5,420 nucleotides of DNA, taken from NCBI GenBank assembly GCA_021820675.1, contig JAKADI010000166.1:1-5420 (forward strand), read 5' to 3'. This DNA is from Bacillota bacterium (lineage in GTDB: Bacteria > Bacillota > Sulfobacillia > Sulfobacillales > Sulfobacillaceae). The position numbers were made by a program, and so were the translations under genes. Positions 1 to 4,992 of this stretch are shown here, piece after piece (the first letter of the stretch is position 1; every line of letters starts with the position of its first letter). Below the pieces are notes generated by a model. That model was not told the origin of the DNA. It did no database searches and saw only the letters and a list, made by a program, of their open reading frames with translations.

Positions 1-59
1 TTGAACAGTTGGCCAAGCCCTTCCGATGGACGTTTGACGGCAAATTACTGAAAGTGTGA
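1..59 (+). mobile_element. C-terminal end of a probable IS630-family transposase (partial, enters from left edge)
   Basis: The frame starting at base 3 is open from the window edge and ends at a TGA at 57-59. It encodes 18 residues ending in the motif KPFRWTFDGKLLKV. The pattern 'PF-x-W-(T/R)-(F/Y)-x-G-(K/R)-x-L' just before the stop is characteristic of the C-terminus of IS630/Tc1-mariner-like (DDE) transposases. Only the tail is visible, so the catalytic residues and the left inverted repeat cannot be checked. IS630 elements insert at TA dinucleotides, and a TA at 65-66 lies between this stop and the truncated monooxygenase frame. It is a plausible right junction, but this is inference. The identification rests on one short motif. 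Confidence 0.5.
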
Positions 60-87
60 TCGCGTAGGTGGTGCGGGATTAACGCCA

Positions 88-924
88 TTGTGTACTAGTC
101 TCCCTGAACCCGAGGATCTGGTGGCGGAAGTCGAGGTAGCGCGACGACGGACATCGCAGCCTTTCGGCATTAACCTCGCTATTGGCCATCGTCCTCTCGA
201 CCCGTTTCTCGAGGTTGCCATGCGGATGAAGCCGCGCGCCATCTCCTTAACCGGTGGGAATCCGGCGCCGTATCTTCCGCGGATTAAAGAGGCCGGAATT
301 TTGGCCATGGTGTTGGTGGCGGGGGTGCGCCAGGCGCAAAAGGCAGAGCAATTGGGCGCAGACAGCGTGATTGCCGTGGGATATGAGGGCGGCGGGCATT
401 TAGGCCGCGATGATATCGGAAGCCTCGTTCTCACGCGGAAAGTCGCCCAGTCGGTTTCCGTTCCGGTCGTCGCCTCCGGTGGTTTCGGGGACGGCCATGG
501 ACTGGTCGCCGCTTTGGCCCTGGGGGCGGAGGGAATGGAAATGGGCACCCGCTTTCTTGCCACTGAGGAGTGCCCAATCCATCCGCAGTACAAAAAAGCC
601 TTGCTGGACTTTCAAGAAACGGACACCACTATTATCGGACGGCCAATGGGGGTTCCGGGCCGCGTGCTGGCCACGGGTTTTTCCTCGGTGATTTTAGACC
701 GTGAACAACAAGGCGATACGGCCGAGCGGCTACTGCCTCTTTTGGCCGGGACGAGAAACCGTCTCGGAGCACTGGATGGCAAGCTCGATGAAGGATACGT
801 CTGGTCCGGTCAAGGGGTTGGCCTCATTTCCGACATTCCCCCCGTCCGGGAACTGGTTGTACGGATGATGGATGAGGCGAAAGCGAGCTATGAAGCCCTC
901 GGAGCGTTATTTAGCCCGCGTTAA
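88..924 (+). pseudogene. Nitronate monooxygenase / 2-nitropropane dioxygenase-like, 5'-truncated
   Basis: Members of this FMN-dependent family oxidise alkyl nitronates, or are FabK-like enoyl-ACP reductases. Numbering is from the first possible start, TTG at 88. The frame shows the GGGHLG motif with the family's catalytic His at about residue 104. It also has the FMN phosphate-binding stretch ASGGFGDGHGLVAALALGAEG (two pieces, residues 129-149), the ECPIHPQYK segment (161-169), and the C-terminal EGYVWSGQGVGLISDIPPVREL region (235-256). The 3' part is therefore intact. What is missing is the N-terminus: homologues have about 310-360 residues and begin with a strand carrying an FMN-contacting Q-(G/A)-(G/P)-M motif. 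Here the frame is closed by a TGA at 49-51, and family-like sequence (GGAGLTPL) begins only near base 67, next to the transposase tail. There is no ATG or GTG start, and only weak GGGA-type ribosome binding before the TTG. The gene most likely lost about 40 codons to an insertion and is inactive. The family call is firm; the loss of function is inferred. Its stop overlaps the stop of the convergent gene. Confidence 0.82.
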
Positions 925-1712
925 ACCTCGTATTCGGAATTCAATTGGTCCGTGACAAACATGTGACCGGGATCATGGGTCACCACCAGGGGAATGCGGG
1001 CGCTCAGCGCCACAGCCTGCGGCGTCACGCCGCACGCCCAAAATACCGGTACGTCGTCCGGATTCAAGTCGACAGCATCGCCAAAATCAGGCTGATCAAG
1101 GCGCACGCCTAAACCTTCCGGATTCCCGATCCACACGGGACCGCCGTGCATGGAGGGGAACCGCTGGGTTATGGCAACCACAGCGGGCACGAGATGACTG
1201 GGGAATGGTCGCATGCTCACGACTAGCGGCCCTTGGAACGGGCCCGCAGATGCGCACACCATATTGGTGCGATACATGGGCACGTTCCGACCTTGGTCAA
1301 TGTGGGCAATCGGAATGCCGCGCGTCAACAGAGACCATTCGAAGGTGAAGCTACAACCCAGAAGTACGGCTACAAAGTCGTCCTGCCAATAGGACGTAAT
1401 ATCGTGCGTTGTCGCGGCAAGTTGCCCCTCCTTGTAGATACGATACGAAGGCACATCGGTGCGGATATCTGCACCAGGTGCGGTGAGGTGCGGCTCTGGG
1501 TTGCCGGGCGAACACACTTCGACGATCGGGCAGGGTTTGGGATTGCGCAAGCAAAAGGTCAGAAAGTCCAGCGCGTAGCTCTTCGGGACAATCGCCAGAT
1601 TAGCTTGCACGTAGCCCGATGCCAATCCCGACGTGGGGCGTGTCCATACTCCCGATCGTGCCGCTTGTCTGACCTCTTGGCCTGAAACAAGCTTGAGATC
1701 CCTGTCTTGCAT
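921..1712 (-). CDS. Putative hydro-lyase, DUF1445 / YcsI family (D-glutamate cyclase-like)
   Basis: A soluble 263-residue protein, close to the usual length (about 260-270) of the UPF0317/YcsI family, which databases call putative hydro-lyase or D-glutamate cyclase. Family hallmarks run the whole length: SGVWTRPTSGLASGYVQANL (20-39), FCLRNPKPCP (53-62), PGADIRTDVPSYRIYKEG (79-96), DDFVAVLLGCSFTFE (111-125), RNVPMYRTN (142-150), GPLVVSMRP (161-169), PDFGDAV (208-214), FWACGVTPQ (224-232) and THDPGHMFVTD (245-255). The start is the ATG at 1712, preceded on the minus strand by AGGGGG with a 6-base spacer. It fits the family N-terminus; an in-frame extension to 1892 would run back over the transporter's 3' end. 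It lies 50 bases downstream of the transporter gene and is probably co-transcribed with it. Exact chemistry is uncertain: the family is poorly characterised, with D-glutamate cyclase activity known for a mammalian relative. Dehydration or cyclisation of an imported organic or amino acid would fit the pairing. The product looks intact. Confidence 0.93.
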   Translation of the reverse strand: MQDRDLKLVSGQEVRQAARSGVWTRPTSGLASGYVQANLAIVPKSYALDFLTFCLRNPKPCPIVEVCSPGNPEPHLTAPGADIRTDVPSYRIYKEGQLAATTHDITSYWQDDFVAVLLGCSFTFEWSLLTRGIPIAHIDQGRNVPMYRTNMVCASAGPFQGPLVVSMRPFPSHLVPAVVAITQRFPSMHGGPVWIGNPEGLGVRLDQPDFGDAVDLNPDDVPVFWACGVTPQAVALSARIPLVVTHDPGHMFVTDQLNSEYEV

Positions 1713-1724
1713 GGTTGACCCCCT

Positions 1725-1754
1725 AAAGAAAGCTAGCCCCGGACCAGCCGGGGC
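1725..1754 (-). terminator. GC-rich hairpin with interrupted T tract between transporter and hydro-lyase
   Basis: A perfect 7-bp stem, GCCCCGG (1736-1742) with CCGGGGC (1748-1754), encloses a 5-base loop. Read on the minus strand it is followed by TAGCTTTCTTT. It sits 8 bases after the transporter stop and just before the hydro-lyase ribosome binding site. The T tract is imperfect, so it may act as a partial terminator lowering downstream expression, or as an mRNA 3'-end stabiliser, rather than a full stop. Confidence 0.55.
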
Positions 1755-1762
1755 CGCGGCGT

Positions 1763-3082
1763 TTATCCGTTTGCCCTGAAATCGACGTCCCTGGTTTCGG
1801 GTCCCATTAGTGCACCAATGAGAATGAGGACTCCTCCGAGGATCAATACTACCAACTGAGTATATTTGTACGGCATAAGGTGTGCGAGCCACAACAGATA
1901 GAACGAGAAGAACGATGGGATTACCACAGCCAGGCTGTAGCCGATGCCGAACCCCGAAGCCCGCACGGCTGTCCTGAAACGCTCGTTAATATAGACGGTC
2001 ACAATGCCCCACATCGAGATGGTGATCACCTCGAGAATCCCCGCCAATAAAAACCCGACCGCATGGTTGGCGACCGAATGCGCCACCAAAAGGTAATACA
2101 CTATGGGAGCCGGTATTGCACTTAATAAACCAAAGATGACAAACAAGGTCCGGCGGCCAATTCGCTGGCTAAGGACGCCCGCGAGGACGTAGCCGATCGC
2201 CAGTACGACGTTGACCACCAGGAGACCGTTGGTGACCGTAACACTGGATATCTTGAGAACATCGGTGAGGACGCCGGGCAGTACATCGACGACGGAGTTG
2301 AAGACAAACCACACGCCCGACATCAGTATAAATACCTGAACTAAATGCTTGAAGTTGTCTCCGGAAAATAAATTGGACAGGGGCGACTTGGACTTCTCGC
2401 TCTTTTGCCAAAGCTCGGATTCCGGGACCTGTGAGCGATAGTACAAGATAAACAAAATGGATATCACGGTGCCAAGTAGAAACGGAATCCGCCATCCCCA
2501 TTGGACAAAGGCCGAATGGACGCCGCCCAGCGGTGCAAATTTGAACGTCAATGCGGTGAGCAACGAGATTAAGACATAGGCGATGGGAAACCCGCTCATA
2601 ATGGCCCCGCCGTATAGACCCCGCTTCAGTTTGGGCGAATATTCCATAGCCAGCGGACTGGCTGCGGTATACTCGCCACCCAAGAAGATTCCGTCGACAA
2701 GCCGTAAGGCTGTCAAAACGATTACGGCACCCAATCCCCACTGCTGGTAGCCGGGAAGAATGGCCATCAACAGTGTAGTCGCGCCAAACCCTCCCACCGC
2801 GATGATTGCTGTCCGCTTACGTCCCAGACGGTCGCCGTAGTGGCCAAAGATAAACGCCCCGATGGGTCGACCAATTAACGTGACGGAGAACACCAGGTAA
2901 TAAATGGTGGTTGACACTGCAATAGACAAGTGTTTGGGCTCAAAATAAATGATGGCCGCAGGCAGAACGACGACGGGCAAGTAGATGTCGTACATATCTA
3001 CAAAAAAGCCAAAGAACGCACCCCATACCGCGCGTACTGCCTCCGGACTCGTGCGTTCGGGAAGAGAAACTTCCTGTGCCAA
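1763..3082 (-). CDS. MFS transporter, metabolite:H+ symporter-like
   Basis: An integral membrane carrier of the major facilitator superfamily, 439 residues, normal for the metabolite:H+ symporter / sugar-porter type with 12 helices. Visible marks are: acidic residues in the first helix (VDMYDIY, D29 and D32); the loop 2-3 motif A GHYGDRLGRKR (80-90); the RLVDGIFLGGEY signature (127-138); a hydrophilic central loop (about 217-245, SQVPESELWQKSEKSKSP); a second motif-A-like loop, SQRIGRRT (305-312); the NERFRTAVRASGFGIGYSL segment (366-384); and a PETRDVDF end (428-435). Start choice: the ATG at 3097 is in frame, but it is immediately followed by GGAGGAGGT. That is a near-perfect ribosome binding site placed 4 bases before TTG at 3082, so translation probably begins at that TTG. 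The frame stays open to 3280, but that extension would cross the promoter. The gene has its own consensus promoter (about 3156-3184) and leads into the hydro-lyase gene. The substrate cannot be read from sequence; family members carry organic acids, sugars and osmolytes. The context favours a small carboxylate. Confidence 0.92.
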   Translation of the reverse strand: MAQEVSLPERTSPEAVRAVWGAFFGFFVDMYDIYLPVVVLPAAIIYFEPKHLSIAVSTTIYYLVFSVTLIGRPIGAFIFGHYGDRLGRKRTAIIAVGGFGATTLLMAILPGYQQWGLGAVIVLTALRLVDGIFLGGEYTAASPLAMEYSPKLKRGLYGGAIMSGFPIAYVLISLLTALTFKFAPLGGVHSAFVQWGWRIPFLLGTVISILFILYYRSQVPESELWQKSEKSKSPLSNLFSGDNFKHLVQVFILMSGVWFVFNSVVDVLPGVLTDVLKISSVTVTNGLLVVNVVLAIGYVLAGVLSQRIGRRTLFVIFGLLSAIPAPIVYYLLVAHSVANHAVGFLLAGILEVITISMWGIVTVYINERFRTAVRASGFGIGYSLAVVIPSFFSFYLLWLAHLMPYKYTQLVVLILGGVLILIGALMGPETRDVDFRANG

Positions 3083-3086
3083 CGAG

Positions 3087-3095
3087 ACCTCCTCC
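3087..3095 (-). promoter_or_regulatory. Ribosome binding site setting the transporter start at TTG 3082
   Basis: GGAGGAGGT on the minus strand is followed by CTCG and then TTG (3082-3080). The ATG at 3097-3095 directly abuts it and has only weak upstream complementarity (TTGAG). The sequence therefore favours the TTG start, giving a protein 5 residues shorter than the ATG start. Confidence 0.72.
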
Positions 3096-3118
3096 ATTTC
3101 AAGGCTCAAGTGTTTGAA

Positions 3119-3147
3119 ATATGAAACGTCTTGACGATATTTCATAT
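3119..3147 (-). repeat. Inverted repeat in the transporter leader (possible mRNA hairpin)
   Basis: Arms ATATGAAA (3119-3126) and TTTCATAT (3140-3147) are exact reverse complements. Inside them, CGTC (3127-3130) pairs with GACG (3133-3136), leaving a 3-base bulge on one side. In the minus-strand transcript, which should start near 3149, this would fold into a hairpin close to the 5' end. The same bases also overlap the operator-like palindrome, so the element may act as DNA, as RNA, or as both. Confidence 0.5.
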
Positions 3148-3160
3148 CGAGGTTTATCAT
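3131..3160 (+). promoter_or_regulatory. Candidate promoter for the hydrolase operon (plus strand)
   Basis: TTGACG (3131-3136) as -35 and TATCAT (3155-3160) as -10 are separated by 18 bases. Transcription would start near 3167, leaving a leader of about 160 bases before the hydrolase start. It is weaker than the opposing promoter, since each hexamer departs from consensus and the spacer is 18. Its -10 lies on almost the same bases as the minus-strand -10, and its spacer contains the 15-bp palindrome, which suggests repressible or activator-dependent expression. Confidence 0.5.
3135..3149. promoter_or_regulatory. Operator-like palindrome CGATAT-TTC-ATATCG
   Basis: Perfect 6-bp arms, CGATAT (3135-3140) and ATATCG (3144-3149), flank a 3-base centre. 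It lies between the -35 and -10 of the plus-strand promoter and covers about +1 to +15 of the minus-strand promoter, so a bound dimer could block both. A related sequence, TTTGAAATATGAAA (3113-3126), lies next to it and shares the TGAAATAT core in inverted orientation, a possible second site. The binding protein is not encoded in the window and its family cannot be inferred. Confidence 0.5.
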
Positions 3161-3184
3161 ATTAATAGCGAAAGTTTCTGTCAA
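3156..3184 (-). promoter_or_regulatory. Near-consensus promoter for the transporter / hydro-lyase unit (minus strand)
   Basis: On the minus strand, TTGACA (3184-3179) is a perfect -35. It is followed by exactly 17 bases and then TATGAT (3161-3156), one base from the -10 consensus. The spacer is AT-rich next to the -10. Transcription should begin about 3149, giving a leader of about 67 bases before the TTG start. This is the strongest promoter match in the window. Confidence 0.75.
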
Positions 3185-3280
3185 GTAGTGAAAAACGCGC
3201 ATTTGCAAAAGCGTCTCGGCTGATGATGGAAGTTGGCCAGATACATAAGAATGAGCGCTTCGACCAACAGAAACACGCAA

Positions 3281-3299
3281 CGCGACGCACGCGATTTTT
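3281..3299 (+). other. Small GC hairpin followed by T5 in the hydrolase leader
   Basis: CGCG (3281-3284), loop ACGCA, CGCG (3290-3293), then A and five Ts. This lies inside the untranslated leader of the plus-strand operon, shortly before its ribosome binding site. The stem is only 4 bp, so it is at best a weak pause or attenuator-like structure. Confidence 0.2.
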
Positions 3300-3315
3300 G
3301 CTTCGATTCAGTCAC

Positions 3316-3324
3316 GGGAGGGAG
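3316..3324 (+). promoter_or_regulatory. Ribosome binding site setting the hydrolase start at ATG 3328
   Basis: GGGAGGGAG ends 3 bases before ATG 3328; its GGGAGG core ends 6 bases before it, a good distance. The frame is open upstream to ATG 3223, but that start has no ribosome binding site and would add a basic stretch (QQKHATRRTR) unrelated to the domain that follows. The ATG at 3340 is too close to its GAGG. Confidence 0.7.
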
Positions 3325-3327
3325 TTC

Positions 3328-4560
3328 ATGCGCGAGGAAATGCCTCTAGCCATATCGGCATGGGTTGATAGATGCCGGAAAGATGCCGAGCTGAAAGCCC
3401 TCGTGGGATCGATGGTTTTCGCGTGTGGTTTGATCATTGGAGAGACGTGGTGGCATTGGACGGTATCTAGGCGGGGTATTATCGTTGAAACCACCCGAGG
3501 AAGTAGCGATTTCGACATTAATATTCCGGAAGAAGTCTGGTCTATGTTTATGCAGACTCCACCGCCTCCGGGGTTCACGACGTTTCAGGCCATGTTGAAT
3601 CGCGTCCCCGGGGTGACCCTGTCTGGCAACGCTGTCAAGTGGGCTCAAGCGGCCGCTTCGGTTGAGCGGTTGTTGACCTTGGCACGAGGTAGGACACGGC
3701 CGAGTGACGGCGGTACGATGAGGCCGTCACTGGCGGGCGTCACGGGACGGTACATCGAGGTCAAGACTCGTACGGGGACCCAGCCACTCTATTACGAAGA
3801 GAGCGGGCAGGGTTCTCCGATGCTCTTTCTTCACACTGCCGGGGCCGACTTGCGGCAATACCATTCCTTGTTAGGCGACTCTACGTTGCAGCAACATTGG
3901 CACATGGTTGCCTTTGACTTGCCGGGCCACGGACATTCGCCGCCTCAGGAGGGGTGGTGGAAAGAACCCTATGATTTGTCTGCCGATCGGTACCTTGAGT
4001 ACATCTTTGCGTGTCTTGAAGCCACCGGAATCCGGCGCCGTCGGCCTGTGATCTTGGGGTGCTCGATGGCGGGAGCTATGGCATTGATTTTGGCCAGCCA
4101 GTACGGGGAGGAATTTTCTGGCGTGATATCGTGCGAAGCGGCGTTTGATACCCGAGGGCGTCGAACGCCCTGGGCAACGGATCCCCAAGTCAACGCGGAG
4201 CAATATATCTCCACCTGGATTGCGGGAATGATGGCGCCGGAATCTTCGGAAGAACACTACCGAACCGCACTCTGGCACTACGGGCAGGGTGGTCCTGGCG
4301 TGTATTCGGGGGATCTGGCCTTTTACAGCAGAGATTGGCCGCAGATTCAGCCCCGGTTGTCGTCAGCTCGATGCCCATTGTGGGTAATGGTGGGCGAATA
4401 CGACTACAGTTGTTCCCCTGAGGTATCCCGGCGGGTGGCTGAAAAAATGGGTGGGCACTTTACCTTGATGCAATCCCTCGGCCACTTCCCGATGGTTGAG
4501 AACCCCGAGCGGTTTCGCGAATACCTGTTGCCGATTTTAACGGAGCTTCGTACTAGATAG
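3328..4560 (+). CDS. Alpha/beta hydrolase with N-terminal SCP2-like domain
   Basis: A 410-residue protein in two parts. Residues about 10-122 resemble an SCP2 (sterol carrier protein 2) lipid-binding fold: strands FACGLIIGETWWHWTV and GIIVETTRGSSDFDINIPEEVW, a loop-helix FTTFQAMLNRVPGVTLSGN, and a closing helix to LLTLAR (120). After a linker rich in R, G and T, an alpha/beta hydrolase domain runs from about 138 to 410. It shows the oxyanion loop HTAGAD (169-174), DLPGHGHS (197-204), the nucleophile elbow GCSMAG with Ser246, the acid Asp359 in GEYDYS, and the His386 in GHFPMVENPERF. The triad is complete, so an active hydrolase (lactonase, esterase or C-C bond hydrolase) is expected. The usual family length is about 260-280; the excess is the N-terminal domain. 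No signal peptide, so cytoplasmic. It leads an operon and is followed after 12 bases by a PcaC-like gene, recalling pcaD-pcaC, where the hydrolase is an enol-lactonase. The SCP2-like assignment is moderate, made by eye from pattern; the hydrolase assignment is strong. Substrate unknown, possibly hydrophobic. Confidence 0.88.
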   Translation: MREEMPLAISAWVDRCRKDAELKALVGSMVFACGLIIGETWWHWTVSRRGIIVETTRGSSDFDINIPEEVWSMFMQTPPPPGFTTFQAMLNRVPGVTLSGNAVKWAQAAASVERLLTLARGRTRPSDGGTMRPSLAGVTGRYIEVKTRTGTQPLYYEESGQGSPMLFLHTAGADLRQYHSLLGDSTLQQHWHMVAFDLPGHGHSPPQEGWWKEPYDLSADRYLEYIFACLEATGIRRRRPVILGCSMAGAMALILASQYGEEFSGVISCEAAFDTRGRRTPWATDPQVNAEQYISTWIAGMMAPESSEEHYRTALWHYGQGGPGVYSGDLAFYSRDWPQIQPRLSSARCPLWVMVGEYDYSCSPEVSRRVAEKMGGHFTLMQSLGHFPMVENPERFREYLLPILTELRTR

Positions 4561-4572
4561 GAGGAGGAACAT

Positions 4573-4992
4573 ATGAAGGATCGGGAGTTTACCCAACAAT
4601 TTCAAGACGGTCTTAAGGTTAGGCGTGCAGTGCTGGGACCCGAGTATGTCGATCGATCGTTGGATAAGGCAACGGAGTTTACCTGGCCTATTCAAGAACT
4701 CTCTACGGAATATTGCTGGGGACACATTTGGACCAGGCCTGGGTTACCTCGGAAGACCCGCAGTCTACTCAATTTGGCGATGATTACAGCGCTGAATCGG
4801 CCGCATGAGCTACGGATTCATGTTCGGGGAGCACTTAGAAATGGTTGCTCGCGCGAGGAAATCCAGGAAGTGCTCCTACAAGCGACCATTTATTGCGGAA
4901 TTCCGGCTGGCATGGACAGTTTTCGGGTGGCACAGGAGGTCTTTGAAGAGGTCGATAAAAACGGTCTCGGGGAGGACATGCCACATGAGTAA
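4573..4992 (+). CDS. Carboxymuconolactone decarboxylase family protein, PcaC-like
   Basis: A 139-residue, all-helical cytoplasmic protein with the length and motif order of 4-carboxymuconolactone decarboxylase (PcaC), which decarboxylates gamma-carboxymuconolactone to the beta-ketoadipate enol-lactone and typically works as an oligomer. Seen are VRRAVLGPEYVDRS (16-29), the conserved YCWGHIWTRPGLPRKTRSL (47-65), LNRPHELRIHVRGALRNGCSREEI (74-97) with the conserved His83, and EVLLQATIYCGIPAG (99-113). The CxxC pair of AhpD-type peroxidase members is absent, which favours the decarboxylase/lyase branch. The start ATG at 4573 has a GGAGGAGG ribosome binding site at 4560-4567 that uses the last base of the hydrolase stop, showing tight coupling. 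The reading frame ends 8 bases into the next gene. Family membership is firm. True PcaC activity is not shown, because no protocatechuate-pathway partners are visible apart from the adjacent hydrolase. Confidence 0.9.
   Translation: MKDREFTQQFQDGLKVRRAVLGPEYVDRSLDKATEFTWPIQELSTEYCWGHIWTRPGLPRKTRSLLNLAMITALNRPHELRIHVRGALRNGCSREEIQEVLLQATIYCGIPAGMDSFRVAQEVFEEVDKNGLGEDMPHE

Noticed and set aside
257..271. 15-base direct repeat GGAATCCGGCGCCGT shared with 4027-4041
   Set aside because: Short, read in different frames in two unrelated genes (NPAP versus IRRR), built around a GC-rich palindrome, and with no shared flanks. Most likely coincidence.
1233..1685. 150-codon plus-strand open frame antisense to the hydro-lyase
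   Set aside because: No recognisable domain; its composition is that of a reversed coding frame (rich in Arg, His and Gly), and the opposite strand carries a clear family protein.
1713..1892. N-terminal extension of the hydro-lyase (323 residues)
   Set aside because: It runs back through the intercistronic hairpin into the transporter's 3' end. The family N-terminus matches the ATG at 1712 with its own AGGGGG site.
2169..2741. 190-codon minus-strand open frame inside the transporter
   Set aside because: Shifted frame of the transporter gene, with no hydrophobic pattern or motifs.
3083..3280. N-terminal extension of the transporter (505 residues)
   Set aside because: It would cross the consensus promoter and palindrome, and transporter homology starts only shortly before the first membrane helix.
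3274..3293. ACGC repeats as an array or binding-site cluster
   Set aside because: Four copies of a 4-base word with uneven spacing in GC-rich DNA are too little to support a repeat element.
3223..3327. N-terminal extension of the hydrolase to ATG 3223 (445 residues)
   Set aside because: No ribosome binding site, and the extension is a basic stretch with no domain character. A strong site points to ATG 3328.
4573..4992. AhpD-like peroxidase function for the PcaC-like protein
   Set aside because: The CxxC redox pair of AhpD-type members is absent; the Cys residues present are isolated.
3328..4992. Calling the pair pcaD-pcaC of the protocatechuate pathway
   Set aside because: Only two loosely matching genes; the hydrolase carries an extra N-terminal domain and the neighbour is a beta-hydroxyacid dehydrogenase. 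The similarity is noted but not enough for gene names.
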